Below are positions 53,048 through 61,377 of a stretch of 64,000 nt of DNA, one piece after another. Positions within the stretch are counted from its first letter, which is position 1. Every line of letters begins with the position of its first letter. The notes beneath the pieces were generated by a model. It was given only the letters and a program-made list of their open reading frames with translations, was not told the DNA's origin and searched no databases. A program made the position numbers and the translations under genes. The stretch comes from Fibrobacteraceae bacterium (GTDB lineage: Bacteria > Fibrobacterota > Fibrobacteria > Fibrobacterales > Fibrobacteraceae): contig JAGBSH010000031.1 of NCBI GenBank assembly GCA_017631885.1, positions 56,076-120,075 on the forward strand, given 5' to 3'.

Positions 53048-55336
53048 ATGAAAACAAACAAACTTTTTCTTACAGCAATTTTAACAGCCTCTGCTGTATT
53101 TGCTGCCCCTGTCACATACGAAGCCGAGGACGCCACCCTTTCTGGGGGTGCAACTGCTAGCGGAACTTATGTTCAAATGAAAGAAGGTGACATAACCTTC
53201 AGCAATGTAAACATAGCTTCCGCTGGAGCCTATACACTAACCATTCATTATAAAAATGGTTATGGTTCTCCTAAAACAAATGACATTTCTGTTAATGGCT
53301 CAAAAGCTGGTTCATTGGATTTCCCTGAAAGTAATTCCTTTACTGATGTTTCTACAGCTATTAATTTAACTGCTGGCGTTAACTCTATCGCTATCACTAA
53401 AAACTGGGGTTGGATAGATGTTGACTACATTACCATTTCTGAATACGAAGCCAAAGCTTTTAATATCTGCAATGCCCCAACAACAAAAGACGCTACAGAC
53501 GCTGCAAAAAAACTCTACAACTTCCTTGCCAATAATTTTGGAACTAAAACGATTTCTGGCATTATGACTGGGAGTATGGATAATGCAACTGCTTCTGTAA
53601 AAGAACATGAAGATGTTGTTGCTGTTTATACCCAAAGTGGAAAATACCCTGCTCTTGTTGGCTTTGACTTTTTGAACGCCACAGGCTTACAAGCGGGCGA
53701 ATCTTGGTTCAAAGATTACACAAGCAAAATTATGACTCTCGCAAAAGACACTTGGACACAAGGTGGTATTCCTGCATTTACATGGCACTGGAACGACCCA
53801 AGCGACTCTGTAATGGCTTTCTATGTTCCTGGCGCTAATTCTGGAGCAACAACCACATTTGATTTCACAAAAGCGTTTGTAACAGGCACAACAAATTGGG
53901 ACACACTTTCTACCACATATAAAGCAATCGTTTCTGATATCGACGAAATTGCTCAATTATTCTTAGACCTTCAAAAAGATAATGTCGCTGCTATTTTCCG
54001 CCCGGTTCATGAATCTGGTGGAAACTGGTTCTGGTGGAGCACACATACAGGCGCTCAATTTGCAGCTCTTTATCGTTTGATTTATGAAAGAATGGTTTTT
54101 GACAATGGCGTTAAAAACGTAATTTGGGTATTCAACCCTCAAGATGTCGGTAAAACTGGCTGGAATCCTGGAGAAACTTACTACGACGTTCTTGGTATAG
54201 ATATTTACAATGATGCCTATGACCATTCTAGTAACTATGCAGCCTTTAATGGTTTAAAAGACAAATTCGGCGTTACAAAAATTCTCGCTTTAAGTGAAAA
54301 TGGTCCTATTCCTGATGTTACCAATATGCAAAACGATCAAGCAGTATGGTCTTGGTGGATGCCATGGTATGAATCCTGGAATGGTGGCTATGTCACTCAA
54401 AAAACCGCTAAATCTGTTTGGCAATCTAACATGGCTAGCGAAAACATTATCACATTAGATGAAATGCCTGGTTGGGCTAATTACACTGCCGGAAACTCCT
54501 TAACCAATGTTTGCCCAACAGCCACAAGAACTTCTGCATTTGGCGCAGACTCTGCTAAAAATGATGAAAACTATAAAAATTATATGATGCAAGTGACTTA
54601 CAATACTTTGGGCGAATCTGGCGCAAACATTGAATTCACAAAAGTCCCAGACCTTACTGGAGCAAAAACGCTCTCTGTTGAAATTTCAAACAATGGCTCT
54701 GGTGGTGCCGATGGTGGCCTTTGGGTTGGTTTAGCTTTTGTCCGTGACGGTTCTGCTGACGAACAATGGACATGGGAAATGTCTAACACAACTTCTTGCT
54801 GGTTAAATGACGGTGCTTCATCAACTTGTGAATTCGACATCACAAAATACACTACAGAAGCCGGAGATACTTTAGATACAGATTTAGGCAATCTTTTCTC
54901 TGTTACTTTGATGGTTGCTGCCGTTGGCTTTAGCGGAAACGTTACTTTTGACAATATGATTACAGATAATGGTATTGTCATTTCTAAGTTTGACTCCAAC
55001 AAAGAATTGTTTAAAGCTGCAGAACAAAGTGCTGCTGACGTTAAAGACATTATCCTTGTAACAGAAGCGGGTGTTCCAGCCAAAATCAACACCAAACCAT
55101 CCTTTACAAAAGCACTTGCATTCACTAATTCTGCAATTCAATTCCAGGCACCAAAAGCCGGGCATTATACAATTGATTTGATTGGAACAAATGGTGCACG
55201 CTTACATTCCTTACATTCTGGAAACCTTTCTGTTGGCTTGCATAGTTTCTCTTTAGAAAACATTCAAAAAGGGTTCTATATTGTTCGCGTAAAAGGAAAT
55301 GGATTCCAAGGAACACGCCCTGTTCTTGTGAAGTAA
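53048..55336 (+). CDS. Secreted GH26 beta-mannanase with CBM35-like and second binding domain
   Basis: From the ATG at 53048 a signal peptide (residues 1-20) leads to a CBM35-like domain (about 21-135, from VTYEAEDATL to the ending WGWIDVDYI), then a GH26 catalytic barrel (about 140-475) with the acid/base E322 in RPVHESGGNWFWW and the nucleophile E417 in ALSENG. A second beta-sandwich (about 500-650, NGSGGADGGLWVGLAF) and a sorting-type tail follow. It cleaves beta-1,4-mannan in plant cell walls. The upstream ATG at 52994 would extend the signal peptide by 18 unlikely residues. The CBM is related to those in the beta-helix protein at 17.4-20.7 kb. Confidence 0.9.
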   Translation: MKTNKLFLTAILTASAVFAAPVTYEAEDATLSGGATASGTYVQMKEGDITFSNVNIASAGAYTLTIHYKNGYGSPKTNDISVNGSKAGSLDFPESNSFTDVSTAINLTAGVNSIAITKNWGWIDVDYITISEYEAKAFNICNAPTTKDATDAAKKLYNFLANNFGTKTISGIMTGSMDNATASVKEHEDVVAVYTQSGKYPALVGFDFLNATGLQAGESWFKDYTSKIMTLAKDTWTQGGIPAFTWHWNDPSDSVMAFYVPGANSGATTTFDFTKAFVTGTTNWDTLSTTYKAIVSDIDEIAQLFLDLQKDNVAAIFRPVHESGGNWFWWSTHTGAQFAALYRLIYERMVFDNGVKNVIWVFNPQDVGKTGWNPGETYYDVLGIDIYNDAYDHSSNYAAFNGLKDKFGVTKILALSENGPIPDVTNMQNDQAVWSWWMPWYESWNGGYVTQKTAKSVWQSNMASENIITLDEMPGWANYTAGNSLTNVCPTATRTSAFGADSAKNDENYKNYMMQVTYNTLGESGANIEFTKVPDLTGAKTLSVEISNNGSGGADGGLWVGLAFVRDGSADEQWTWEMSNTTSCWLNDGASSTCEFDITKYTTEAGDTLDTDLGNLFSVTLMVAAVGFSGNVTFDNMITDNGIVISKFDSNKELFKAAEQSAADVKDIILVTEAGVPAKINTKPSFTKALAFTNSAIQFQAPKAGHYTIDLIGTNGARLHSLHSGNLSVGLHSFSLENIQKGFYIVRVKGNGFQGTRPVLVK

Positions 55337-55356
55337 ATTTTTACTTTTTCAATTTT

Positions 55357-55390
55357 AAAAAGTCTCTGGTCAATCCAGAGACTTTTATTT
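55357..55390 (+). terminator. Terminator after the GH26 mannanase
   Basis: A 12-bp perfect stem (AAAAGTCTCTGG / CCAGAGACTTTT) with a 5-nt loop and trailing T-rich sequence lies 21 nt after the stop codon. Confidence 0.85.
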
Positions 55391-55454
55391 TATAAAGAAA
55401 ATAATTGCCTTTAACAAGCACTTTCTTCACAATTCTTTTTCTATTTTATCTTTT

Positions 55455-55871
55455 ATGAAAGTTAGTAACGCCGATCACATCGCTCATATTGAAGTCAGAT
55501 ACGCCGAAACCGACGCTATGGGAATTGTTCACCACTCTGTTTATGCTGTTTGGTTTGAACAAGCGAGAACCGAACTTCTCAGAACACATGGTTGCCCTTT
55601 TCATGTTTTAGAACAAGAAGGCTACGCAAGCCCGGTACTCAAACTTGAAACAGAATTTATTGCTCCTTGCCGCTATGGAGACATCGCAGACATTCACGTC
55701 ACAATTGCTCGCGAAGACCGCTTGCGTTGCCGCTTCTTTTATGAACTTTCTGTAAATGGAAAACTTTGCACCAAAGGCTCTTCCCTTCATTTATTTACCA
55801 AAAATGGTATGCCTTGCAGAAAAGCCCCTGAAAACTTTTTAAAGGCTTTCTTCCCAGACGAATTGGGGTAA
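55455..55871 (+). CDS. YbgC/4HBT-family acyl-CoA thioesterase
   Basis: The 138-residue hot-dog protein has the active-site motif YAETDAMGIVHHSVYAVWFEQ, in which the Asp is catalytic, and RTELLR just after, as in YbgC and 4-hydroxybenzoyl-CoA thioesterases. It hydrolyses acyl-CoA or acyl-ACP; the acyl group is unknown. There is no Shine-Dalgarno sequence; TATTTT lies 13 nt before the ATG, so a leaderless mRNA is likely. It is not next to tol-pal genes. Confidence 0.88.
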   Translation: MKVSNADHIAHIEVRYAETDAMGIVHHSVYAVWFEQARTELLRTHGCPFHVLEQEGYASPVLKLETEFIAPCRYGDIADIHVTIAREDRLRCRFFYELSVNGKLCTKGSSLHLFTKNGMPCRKAPENFLKAFFPDELG

Positions 55872-55884
55872 ATAGCAATTAAAA

Positions 55885-55911
55885 CTATCGGGAGAATTAC
55901 TCTCCCGATAG
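55885..55911. terminator. Bidirectional hairpin between convergent genes
   Basis: A perfect 11-bp stem CTATCGGGAGA / TCTCCCGATAG with a 5-nt loop lies between the thioesterase stop and the 36-aa gene stop. T-runs are weak on both sides. Confidence 0.7.
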
Positions 55912-55947
55912 TACTTTTCATTACTTCTCCCTGAAAGCAACGAAAAC

Positions 55948-56058
55948 TTATTTTCTTGGCGGATTACCGCCACGGCCACCACCAGATGGATTTCCAGTAG
56001 TTGACGGCCAACCAGCACCACGCGGATTAATTGGTGGTTGTCCGTTGTGCTTTGACAT
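55948..56058 (-). CDS. Short Gly/Pro/Asn-rich peptide (36 aa)
   Basis: A full-length AAGGAGGT ribosome-binding site 6 nt before the ATG makes translation very likely. The peptide starts MSKHNGQPPINPRGAGW and continues Gly-rich to end GGNPPRK, basic and probably disordered. It has no signal peptide or hydrophobic segment. The family is unknown; the composition recalls short nucleic-acid-binding or ribosome-associated peptides. It follows the 117-aa gene by 37 nt. Confidence 0.6.
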   Translation of the reverse strand: MSKHNGQPPINPRGAGWPSTTGNPSGGGRGGNPPRK

Positions 56059-56095
56059 GAGTATTACCTCCTTGAAGGTTAGGGGTTAAGGTGAA

Positions 56096-56449
56096 TTAAA
56101 AGTCTTCGTCTTCTTCTGGACAAAGTTGTTCAAGCAATTCCTTGCTAATTTTAAAACGAACTTCATAGGGGTCAAATCCTGTTTTCTCAAACGGAGTTCC
56201 CTTAATTAGAATCTGACCGTCAGTTTTTACTTTTGCTAAAATATTTGATTGAACATATGCTGGACGTGTAACCTTCCCTAATTCAACGATTTTTACTTTA
56301 TCAGCACAAAGTTCCAACTCTTCGAAAGAAGCATTGTATTGTTCTTCAAAATCACTAAGTTCTCCACGCCCATTATCATACCAGCTATCGTGAACCAGCT
56401 GAATATCTAAAATGAACGGCTTAGAATTTTCTGGTGCCCACATAGTCAT
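56096..56449 (-). CDS. Acidic protein of unknown function (117 aa)
   Basis: The protein is soluble and acidic, ending LCPEEDEDF, with no motif I recognise. It starts in a TAATG overlap with the stop of the small ORF upstream, so it is probably translationally coupled to it. The 36-aa Gly-rich peptide follows. The block lies at the left edge of the accessory region. Confidence 0.5.
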   Translation of the reverse strand: MTMWAPENSKPFILDIQLVHDSWYDNGRGELSDFEEQYNASFEELELCADKVKIVELGKVTRPAYVQSNILAKVKTDGQILIKGTPFEKTGFDPYEVRFKISKELLEQLCPEEDEDF

Positions 56450-56634
56450 TACAAAGTAATAATACTTTCTAATTGTTGTTTTGTGGAGATTAGACGGCCC
56501 ATCGTTTCACTCCCAAAAAATGTTTTGACTTTTTTAGGCATTTTTGCTTCTTTTCTATCAAATACTCTGCCCATAGGGAATAAAAAAAGAGCGGCGGTTC
56601 TTACGAACCCCACCCACGATTTTTCTCGCGCCAC
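56449..56634 (-). CDS. Possible small basic ORF coupled to the 117-aa gene
   Basis: This frame ends in the TAATG overlap with the next gene. The true start is unclear: a GTG at 56634 gives 61 residues, an ATG at 56541 with a weak AAGAAG site gives 30 (starting MPKKVKTFFGS). The upstream half lies in a GC-rich stretch (56595-56640) that can fold (GGTTC-GTAA-GAACC, then a T-run) and may be leader RNA, not coding sequence. Confidence 0.35.
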   Translation of the reverse strand: MAREKSWVGFVRTAALFLFPMGRVFDRKEAKMPKKVKTFFGSETMGRLISTKQQLESIITL

Positions 56635-56837
56635 CAGGTAACATAACTGGTATGTCGTTCAATGACAATTTGTTTTATAAAGTGCCTATCGATTTACTCC
56701 TAGTCGTCTCTCGTTCAAATATATACAAAGCAATTCACACAACAGACACTAAAAATTTTAATAATGTTATAAAAACATCTGCCGCAATTAGGATTGCAAT
56801 AATTTTTGTTGAACAAGCTTCATTTAAAGCCTACATT

Positions 56838-57572
56838 TCAAACAGTCTCTTCTATATTATCAATAACTGTAGATTCTTCAACTGGATAAACATACTTATG
56901 GTAGAAAATCCCATAACTAGAATAAAGATATGGCATAATCCAAAAGATCGCTATTCCTAAAGTACATACGCAGAGAATATGCCATCCGATAAAACGCACA
57001 TTCAATGTGAAAAACTGATCATTATGCAATTGCATACGTCTGTAGCAGTCACGCAAAATTGTAATAACTCCTGTTTTAGTATCCTCGCCTATTCGCCAAT
57101 CATAAAATACTATAGCACCAAAAAACTTGTAGAAGAGGAAAAATCCTAAAAGCAGTGTAGTAATAATACTTACAACTATAACTGCAATATTATCAAACAA
57201 ACACAACACCAAAGGAATACAAGACACAATAATCAAAACTATGATAACACCATATTTAAGAAGACAAGCTCGTAAATTTCTAAGAAATGAGGAATAACCA
57301 TGGAAAAAATTTCTTATTGACCGCACTTTATTTTGACTCAAATTATTATAGTAAAAAGCTATTCCGATTGATAAAGGAAGAAGCGCTAATTCCCATGTAA
57401 AAGAAACAATATCAACAGCAATTGATTCCTCGTTCAAAAACTCTTCAATTATAAATTCAGGAATATACAATAAAAAGACTAAAAACCAATATAAGAAAAG
57501 ACGACCAGCCTCTCTCATCCATATTGCATTAAGAGTATTTCTTGCAGCGTTCATTATTTCAGAATTTGTCAT
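56838..57572 (-). CDS. DUF975-like polytopic membrane protein (244 aa)
   Basis: About six helices are visible. The C-terminal half has the DUF975 pattern: a cytoplasmic run CYRRMQLHNDQFFTLNVRFI, then GWHILCVCTLGIAIFWIMPY and a Tyr-rich end (YSSYGIFYHKY). The family's role is not known. It is 15 nt after the 330-aa gene and third in a set with the MORN-repeat protein. Confidence 0.7.
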   Translation of the reverse strand: MTNSEIMNAARNTLNAIWMREAGRLFLYWFLVFLLYIPEFIIEEFLNEESIAVDIVSFTWELALLPLSIGIAFYYNNLSQNKVRSIRNFFHGYSSFLRNLRACLLKYGVIIVLIIVSCIPLVLCLFDNIAVIVVSIITTLLLGFFLFYKFFGAIVFYDWRIGEDTKTGVITILRDCYRRMQLHNDQFFTLNVRFIGWHILCVCTLGIAIFWIMPYLYSSYGIFYHKYVYPVEESTVIDNIEETV

Positions 57573-57587
57573 TTTTTCCTCCTCGTT

Positions 57588-58580
57588 TTATGGCTTTGGT
57601 AGATCTAAACTTCGCACATCTTGAATTTCAGAAAGATTATCATTCTCACTACCAAATACTTCTCTTGTGGCAGAAGATGAATCAAAATCTGAAGAATCCG
57701 ATTTATCTTCCCCATTTTCCTTTATCTGACTGGAAACTTTTTGATAAACCTGTATAGAGTTTTCAACAATTGCAGTTGCCGTATTTTTTAGTGATGCAAC
57801 ACTATCAACAACCTCTATCATATCATCAACAACGTCCTTTATAGTTATACTTTTTACATCTACCTTTTTAGATTTTACAACTGTTTTATCATTATCATTC
57901 CTTTCTGTCTCAGAGCCCGTATAATCCATAAAGATTGAGGAAAGAAAATCAACGTACTTATTGGAAAAATAATCAAGAATTTCTTCATACCACTTTCTAT
58001 CCTTTTCATTTGAATTATATGCAACAATCAAATATTGAATAGAACCAATCACATTATCACAGAAAAATTGCACTTTTGCATCATCTTTACAGCGATTGAC
58101 TATCTCTCTTAAAAACAAACTATCATTAGAAAAGTTTAAAGTATTGTTAAACAATATTCTACTTACAATTGGGAAAGTCAGTGGACGATTTTTACTTTCG
58201 TCATTTATCATTTTAAGATACAAAGAATATACACTAGCAGTGTCTAATCCATCATTTATTAAAGTTTTTTCAATAAAAGACGCACGGCTAAACACATCTT
58301 CCACATTCCTTTTTACATCCACCGTATCAATATCATCAAAAGGCCACGTCAATATGGGCATACTATTGATGAATAATTCTAAATAGCTAACATCAAATTG
58401 TTCTTGATTATTGAAGGACAAAACCGTTTTTCCAAAAACAGCTGGATATTTAAACATTCCTATTAAAATGTAAATAATCAGTACTAAAAAGATACCAACA
58501 ATACCAATAGTTAGACATCCATCTAATTTTTCATTTTCATCAATATCTTCTTTGCAGTTTTCTTTAGAATTCTCTAGCAT
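57588..58580 (-). CDS. Single-pass membrane protein of unknown function (330 aa)
   Basis: A cytoplasmic Glu/Lys-rich start is followed by one helix (about residues 24-44, TIGIVGIFLVLIIYILIGMF) and about 200 helical residues, then a Ser/Asp-rich tail. No family is recognised. It lies 11 nt after the MORN-repeat gene and 15 nt before the DUF975-like gene, so the three form one operon. Confidence 0.6.
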   Translation of the reverse strand: MLENSKENCKEDIDENEKLDGCLTIGIVGIFLVLIIYILIGMFKYPAVFGKTVLSFNNQEQFDVSYLELFINSMPILTWPFDDIDTVDVKRNVEDVFSRASFIEKTLINDGLDTASVYSLYLKMINDESKNRPLTFPIVSRILFNNTLNFSNDSLFLREIVNRCKDDAKVQFFCDNVIGSIQYLIVAYNSNEKDRKWYEEILDYFSNKYVDFLSSIFMDYTGSETERNDNDKTVVKSKKVDVKSITIKDVVDDMIEVVDSVASLKNTATAIVENSIQVYQKVSSQIKENGEDKSDSSDFDSSSATREVFGSENDNLSEIQDVRSLDLPKP

Positions 58581-58591
58581 ATTTAAAAACC

Positions 58592-59224
58592 TTAATAATA
58601 AAAGCTATCATTATAGTATTCTGTAGTATAAGCTCCTTTGGATTCCGTCTTACCATTGCTATAATAAGATTCCCAAACACCTTGTTTTACACCGCGTTGA
58701 TAAGCCCCCTTTAATTTTAATTGTCCATTATCATAATATTCTTCATAGACTCCCTCAGGCTTATCTTTAGAGAAAGTTCCTTTACTTTCTGTTTTACCAT
58801 TTTCAAAGAAGGTTTCCCAACCACCTTCCTTATAGCCATTTTTGTATGACCCCTTTATTTTTAACTTACCATTTTTATAATATTCCTCATACACCCCTTC
58901 CTCCTCATCATTACTATATGTAACTTTTGCCCTAACTTTATCATTATCGTAATAATATTCAAAGAGACCCTGTTTTTTCCCATTGTTGTAAGCACCTTTA
59001 CACTTAATCTTTCCGTTTTCATGATATGTCTCATAAACACCTTCAAGTTTTCCTTTACGATAAGCTCCTTTTGTTTGAACCTTACCATTTTCATAATAGG
59101 ATTCCCAAGCACCATCTTTAGTGCCCGGTGCGGCATAATGCGAGCTATCCGAAATCAAGGGAATAGCAAAAGAATGAATAGCAAGTGAAAGTACAATAGT
59201 CGCAATAAGACTTACCGTTTTCAT
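58592..59224 (-). CDS. Secreted MORN-repeat protein (YwqK-like), 210 aa
   Basis: A signal peptide (residues 1-20) precedes about seven 23-residue repeats of the type G-x-W/Y-E-x-Y-Y-E-N-G-K-x-x-x-K-G-x-Y-x-x-G (EGVYETYHENGKIKCKGAY and similar). Such beta-hairpin repeats are grouped with MORN and YwqK antitoxin-like proteins, though a secreted copy is unlikely to be an antitoxin. It heads a three-gene operon with two membrane proteins. A run of nine Cs sits 48 nt upstream. Confidence 0.8.
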   Translation of the reverse strand: MKTVSLIATIVLSLAIHSFAIPLISDSSHYAAPGTKDGAWESYYENGKVQTKGAYRKGKLEGVYETYHENGKIKCKGAYNNGKKQGLFEYYYDNDKVRAKVTYSNDEEEGVYEEYYKNGKLKIKGSYKNGYKEGGWETFFENGKTESKGTFSKDKPEGVYEEYYDNGQLKLKGAYQRGVKQGVWESYYSNGKTESKGAYTTEYYNDSFYY

Positions 59225-59271
59225 ATTAAATCCTTTTCATAAATAAATTCTCCATAAAAATAAATCATTTA

Positions 59272-59280
59272 CCCCCCCCC
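59272..59280. repeat. C9 homopolymer tract upstream of the MORN-repeat gene
   Basis: Nine Cs (G9 on the coding strand) stand in a very AT-rich divergent intergenic region, 48-56 nt before the MORN gene's ATG. Such tracts can slip during replication and change promoter spacing. Confidence 0.6.
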
Positions 59281-59422
59281 GTTGTAAATTTAAGTTTACA
59301 TTCAGACTATTGATTTGTTCCATTCTCACAACACTATTTTGAAGAACAATTATTAACTACAACCATACCATTCAGGGTAATGTTCCCAATTTTAAAACCC
59401 AACCAAACTATAACAATAAATC

Positions 59423-59502
59423 CCTAATTTAGGTCTTTATCTTATTTTTTGCACTTAAAACCCCATTTTTAGGTTGTTTTATTTATTAAAGTTATCTATA
59501 TT
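59423..59502 (+). promoter_or_regulatory. hipBA promoter with candidate operators
   Basis: TTGTTT (59474-59479) and TATATT (59497-59502) are 17 nt apart and give a start near 59509, 18 nt before the hipB ATG chosen here. Just upstream are the perfect palindrome CCTAATTTAGG (59423-59433) and a related half-site pair CCCATTTTTAGG (59462-59473), likely sites for HipB autoregulation. Elsewhere 59225-59526 shows only the C9 tract. Confidence 0.5.
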
Positions 59503-59526
59503 AAGATGAATAATTCGGAGGTTGAT

Positions 59527-59880
59527 ATGTACAAAACATCGCCACTTACAGAAAAATCTGTACTTGAAGAAATCGGGAATCGTGTTCGGGCTCACCGCAT
59601 TGCTTTGAATCTTTCTCGAGATGTTTTTGCTGCACAAGCAGGAGTAGGTAAAAACACTCTTGTTCGGCTTGAAACAGGGCTTAGTGTGAATCTTTGTCAC
59701 TTAATTAAAGTACTGCTCCAGTTTGGCCTTGCTGAATCCCTTATCAACATTTTTCCAGATTACAATCAAAGCCCAATGACGCTCTTGCGTGAGTCTCAGG
59801 AATTTCCAAAACGCAAGCGCGCTTCTCGCAAAAAAAAATCTTCGATTGACACTCCATGGGTGTGGAAGGAGGACGAATGA
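59527..59880 (+). CDS. hipB: HipB-like XRE/HTH antitoxin
   Basis: A Cro/CI-type HTH domain is seen (IGNRVRAHRIALNLSRDVFA, then AGVGKNTLVRLETG). The C-terminus is Lys/Arg-rich and ends in a charged tail. It should bind the operators upstream and neutralise the HipA kinase. I use the ATG at 59527 because GGAGG lies 5 nt before it and it lies downstream of the predicted transcription start; the ATG at 59506 would fall upstream of that start. It overlaps hipA by 4 nt (ATGA). Confidence 0.85.
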   Translation: MYKTSPLTEKSVLEEIGNRVRAHRIALNLSRDVFAAQAGVGKNTLVRLETGLSVNLCHLIKVLLQFGLAESLINIFPDYNQSPMTLLRESQEFPKRKRASRKKKSSIDTPWVWKEDE

Positions 59881-61166
59881 TTCCTGTTGAAGTCAAACTT
59901 TGGGGTACAACCATTGGAGCCCTCTCACAGGAAAACGATAATTTTGCCTCGTTTGAGTATAACCCAGATTTTGTACGTAGTGGTATTGAACCAGCTCCTA
60001 TAACAATGCCCGTACGTGCTGGAGTTATTTACAGATTCCCCAATTTATCTTCTGCTACATTTCATAAATTGCCTGGGCTTTTTGTCGATTCCATTCCAGA
60101 CAAATTCGGGAACAAAATCATAGATCAATGGCTCACTCAAAATGGTAGAGAACCAGGGAGCTTTTCTGCACTTGAACGACTTTGCTATACAGGCTCGCGC
60201 GGAATGGGCGCTCTTGAATTTTTCCCAGCGATTCACTCAAACATTATTGAAAGCGAGCCTCTAGAAATCGAAAGACTCCGTGCACTTGCTGCAAACATTT
60301 TGGACCAACGAAAAAAAATAAAAGTAAAACTTCGAGAAAAAGAAATTTTCGAACAAATTATCAAAGTAGGAACATCTGCCGGCGGCGCCCGAGCCAAAGT
60401 TCTAATCGCCTATAACGAAGCTACAAACACAGTACTTTCCGGGCAAGTACGAGCCCCAGAAGGCTTTGGTTATTGGCTACTGAAGTTCGACGACATTGAA
60501 AACAATCGCGATAAAGAAAACGCAGACCCAGCCGGATTTGGCGCACTAGAATACACTTACAGTGAAATAGCAAAAGAAGCAGGAATCCAGATGACGGAAT
60601 GCCGCCTATTGGAAGACGGCAATCACAGGCATTTCATGACTCGTCGTTTTGACCGCACCGAAAACGGGAATAAACTTCACTATCAATCACTCACAGCAAT
60701 AGCACATTACGACTTTAATATTGCAGGCGCTTACAGCTACGAACAAGCTTTTATCGTTGCAAAGCGTATTGGGCTTACTATGACAGATATTGAGCAGATG
60801 TATCGCAGAGCGGTATTCAATATTTGTGCCAGAAACCAGGATGACCACACAAAAAACATAGGTTTCCTAATGGATAAACGCGGACATTGGAAACTCGCCC
60901 CAGCTTTTGATGTAACCTACGCCTACAATCCAAACGGACACTGGACCGGGACACACCAAATGACCTTCAACGGCAAGCGCGAAAATTTTACCCTTGAAGA
61001 TTTCAAAACCGTTGCCAAAAACGCTGGCCTTGTGCAAGGGCGCTACAAACGTATCTTAGAGCAAGTGCAAGATTCTCTCGCTACATTCAAGAAACGCGCC
61101 AAGACAAATGACGTTCCAAAAAACTTGATTCAAGAAGTAGAAAAGAACTTGCTGTTTTTTAAATAA
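59877..61166 (+). CDS. hipA: HipA-like serine/threonine kinase toxin
   Basis: The protein starts with a HipA_N-type domain (MIPVEVKLWGTTIG) and has the P-loop-like GTSAGGARAKVL, the LLKFDD segment and the catalytic N-x-D-x-H-x-K-N motif (N320 to N327, D322 catalytic), followed by the metal-binding Asp in APAFDVTY. The length (429 aa) is normal and no key residue is lost, so it looks active. HipA kinases phosphorylate targets such as glutamyl-tRNA synthetase and stop growth. AGGAGG precedes the ATG. Base composition is GC-richer than the neighbouring core genes, which suggests transfer. Confidence 0.92.
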   Translation: MIPVEVKLWGTTIGALSQENDNFASFEYNPDFVRSGIEPAPITMPVRAGVIYRFPNLSSATFHKLPGLFVDSIPDKFGNKIIDQWLTQNGREPGSFSALERLCYTGSRGMGALEFFPAIHSNIIESEPLEIERLRALAANILDQRKKIKVKLREKEIFEQIIKVGTSAGGARAKVLIAYNEATNTVLSGQVRAPEGFGYWLLKFDDIENNRDKENADPAGFGALEYTYSEIAKEAGIQMTECRLLEDGNHRHFMTRRFDRTENGNKLHYQSLTAIAHYDFNIAGAYSYEQAFIVAKRIGLTMTDIEQMYRRAVFNICARNQDDHTKNIGFLMDKRGHWKLAPAFDVTYAYNPNGHWTGTHQMTFNGKRENFTLEDFKTVAKNAGLVQGRYKRILEQVQDSLATFKKRAKTNDVPKNLIQEVEKNLLFFK

Positions 61167-61170
61167 ACCC

Positions 61171-61293
61171 TTAATGGATGTGCCGATGAAAGCCATCTTT
61201 TGCGTCGGGTTTTTCGATGTACACCCTAACACGGCCATCCCTGCCCATTTCAGAATGGACAATTTCAGCGTAAAAAGGCGTGGTTTTAATCAT
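61171..61293 (-). CDS. Possible 40-aa ORF convergent with hipA
   Basis: The frame from ATG 61293 encodes 40 residues that look protein-like (start MIKTTPFYAEIVHSEMG, end DGFHRHIH) with no low-complexity. There is no ribosome-binding site. It may be a true small gene or a fragment of a transferred one. No family is recognised. Confidence 0.35.
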   Translation of the reverse strand: MIKTTPFYAEIVHSEMGRDGRVRVYIEKPDAKDGFHRHIH

Positions 61294-61377
61294 TTTGCTA
61301 TGTGAAAGAAAAAAACGGCTCTGCTAGACTATTTCGGCAGGTTCCGACTTCTCGCAGCGTTTTCGCAGTTTCGATCC

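Noticed and set aside
61056..61262. 68-codon minus-strand ORF over the hipA end
   Set aside because: It is antisense to conserved hipA codons; the 40-aa frame at 61171-61293 is the more protein-like reading.
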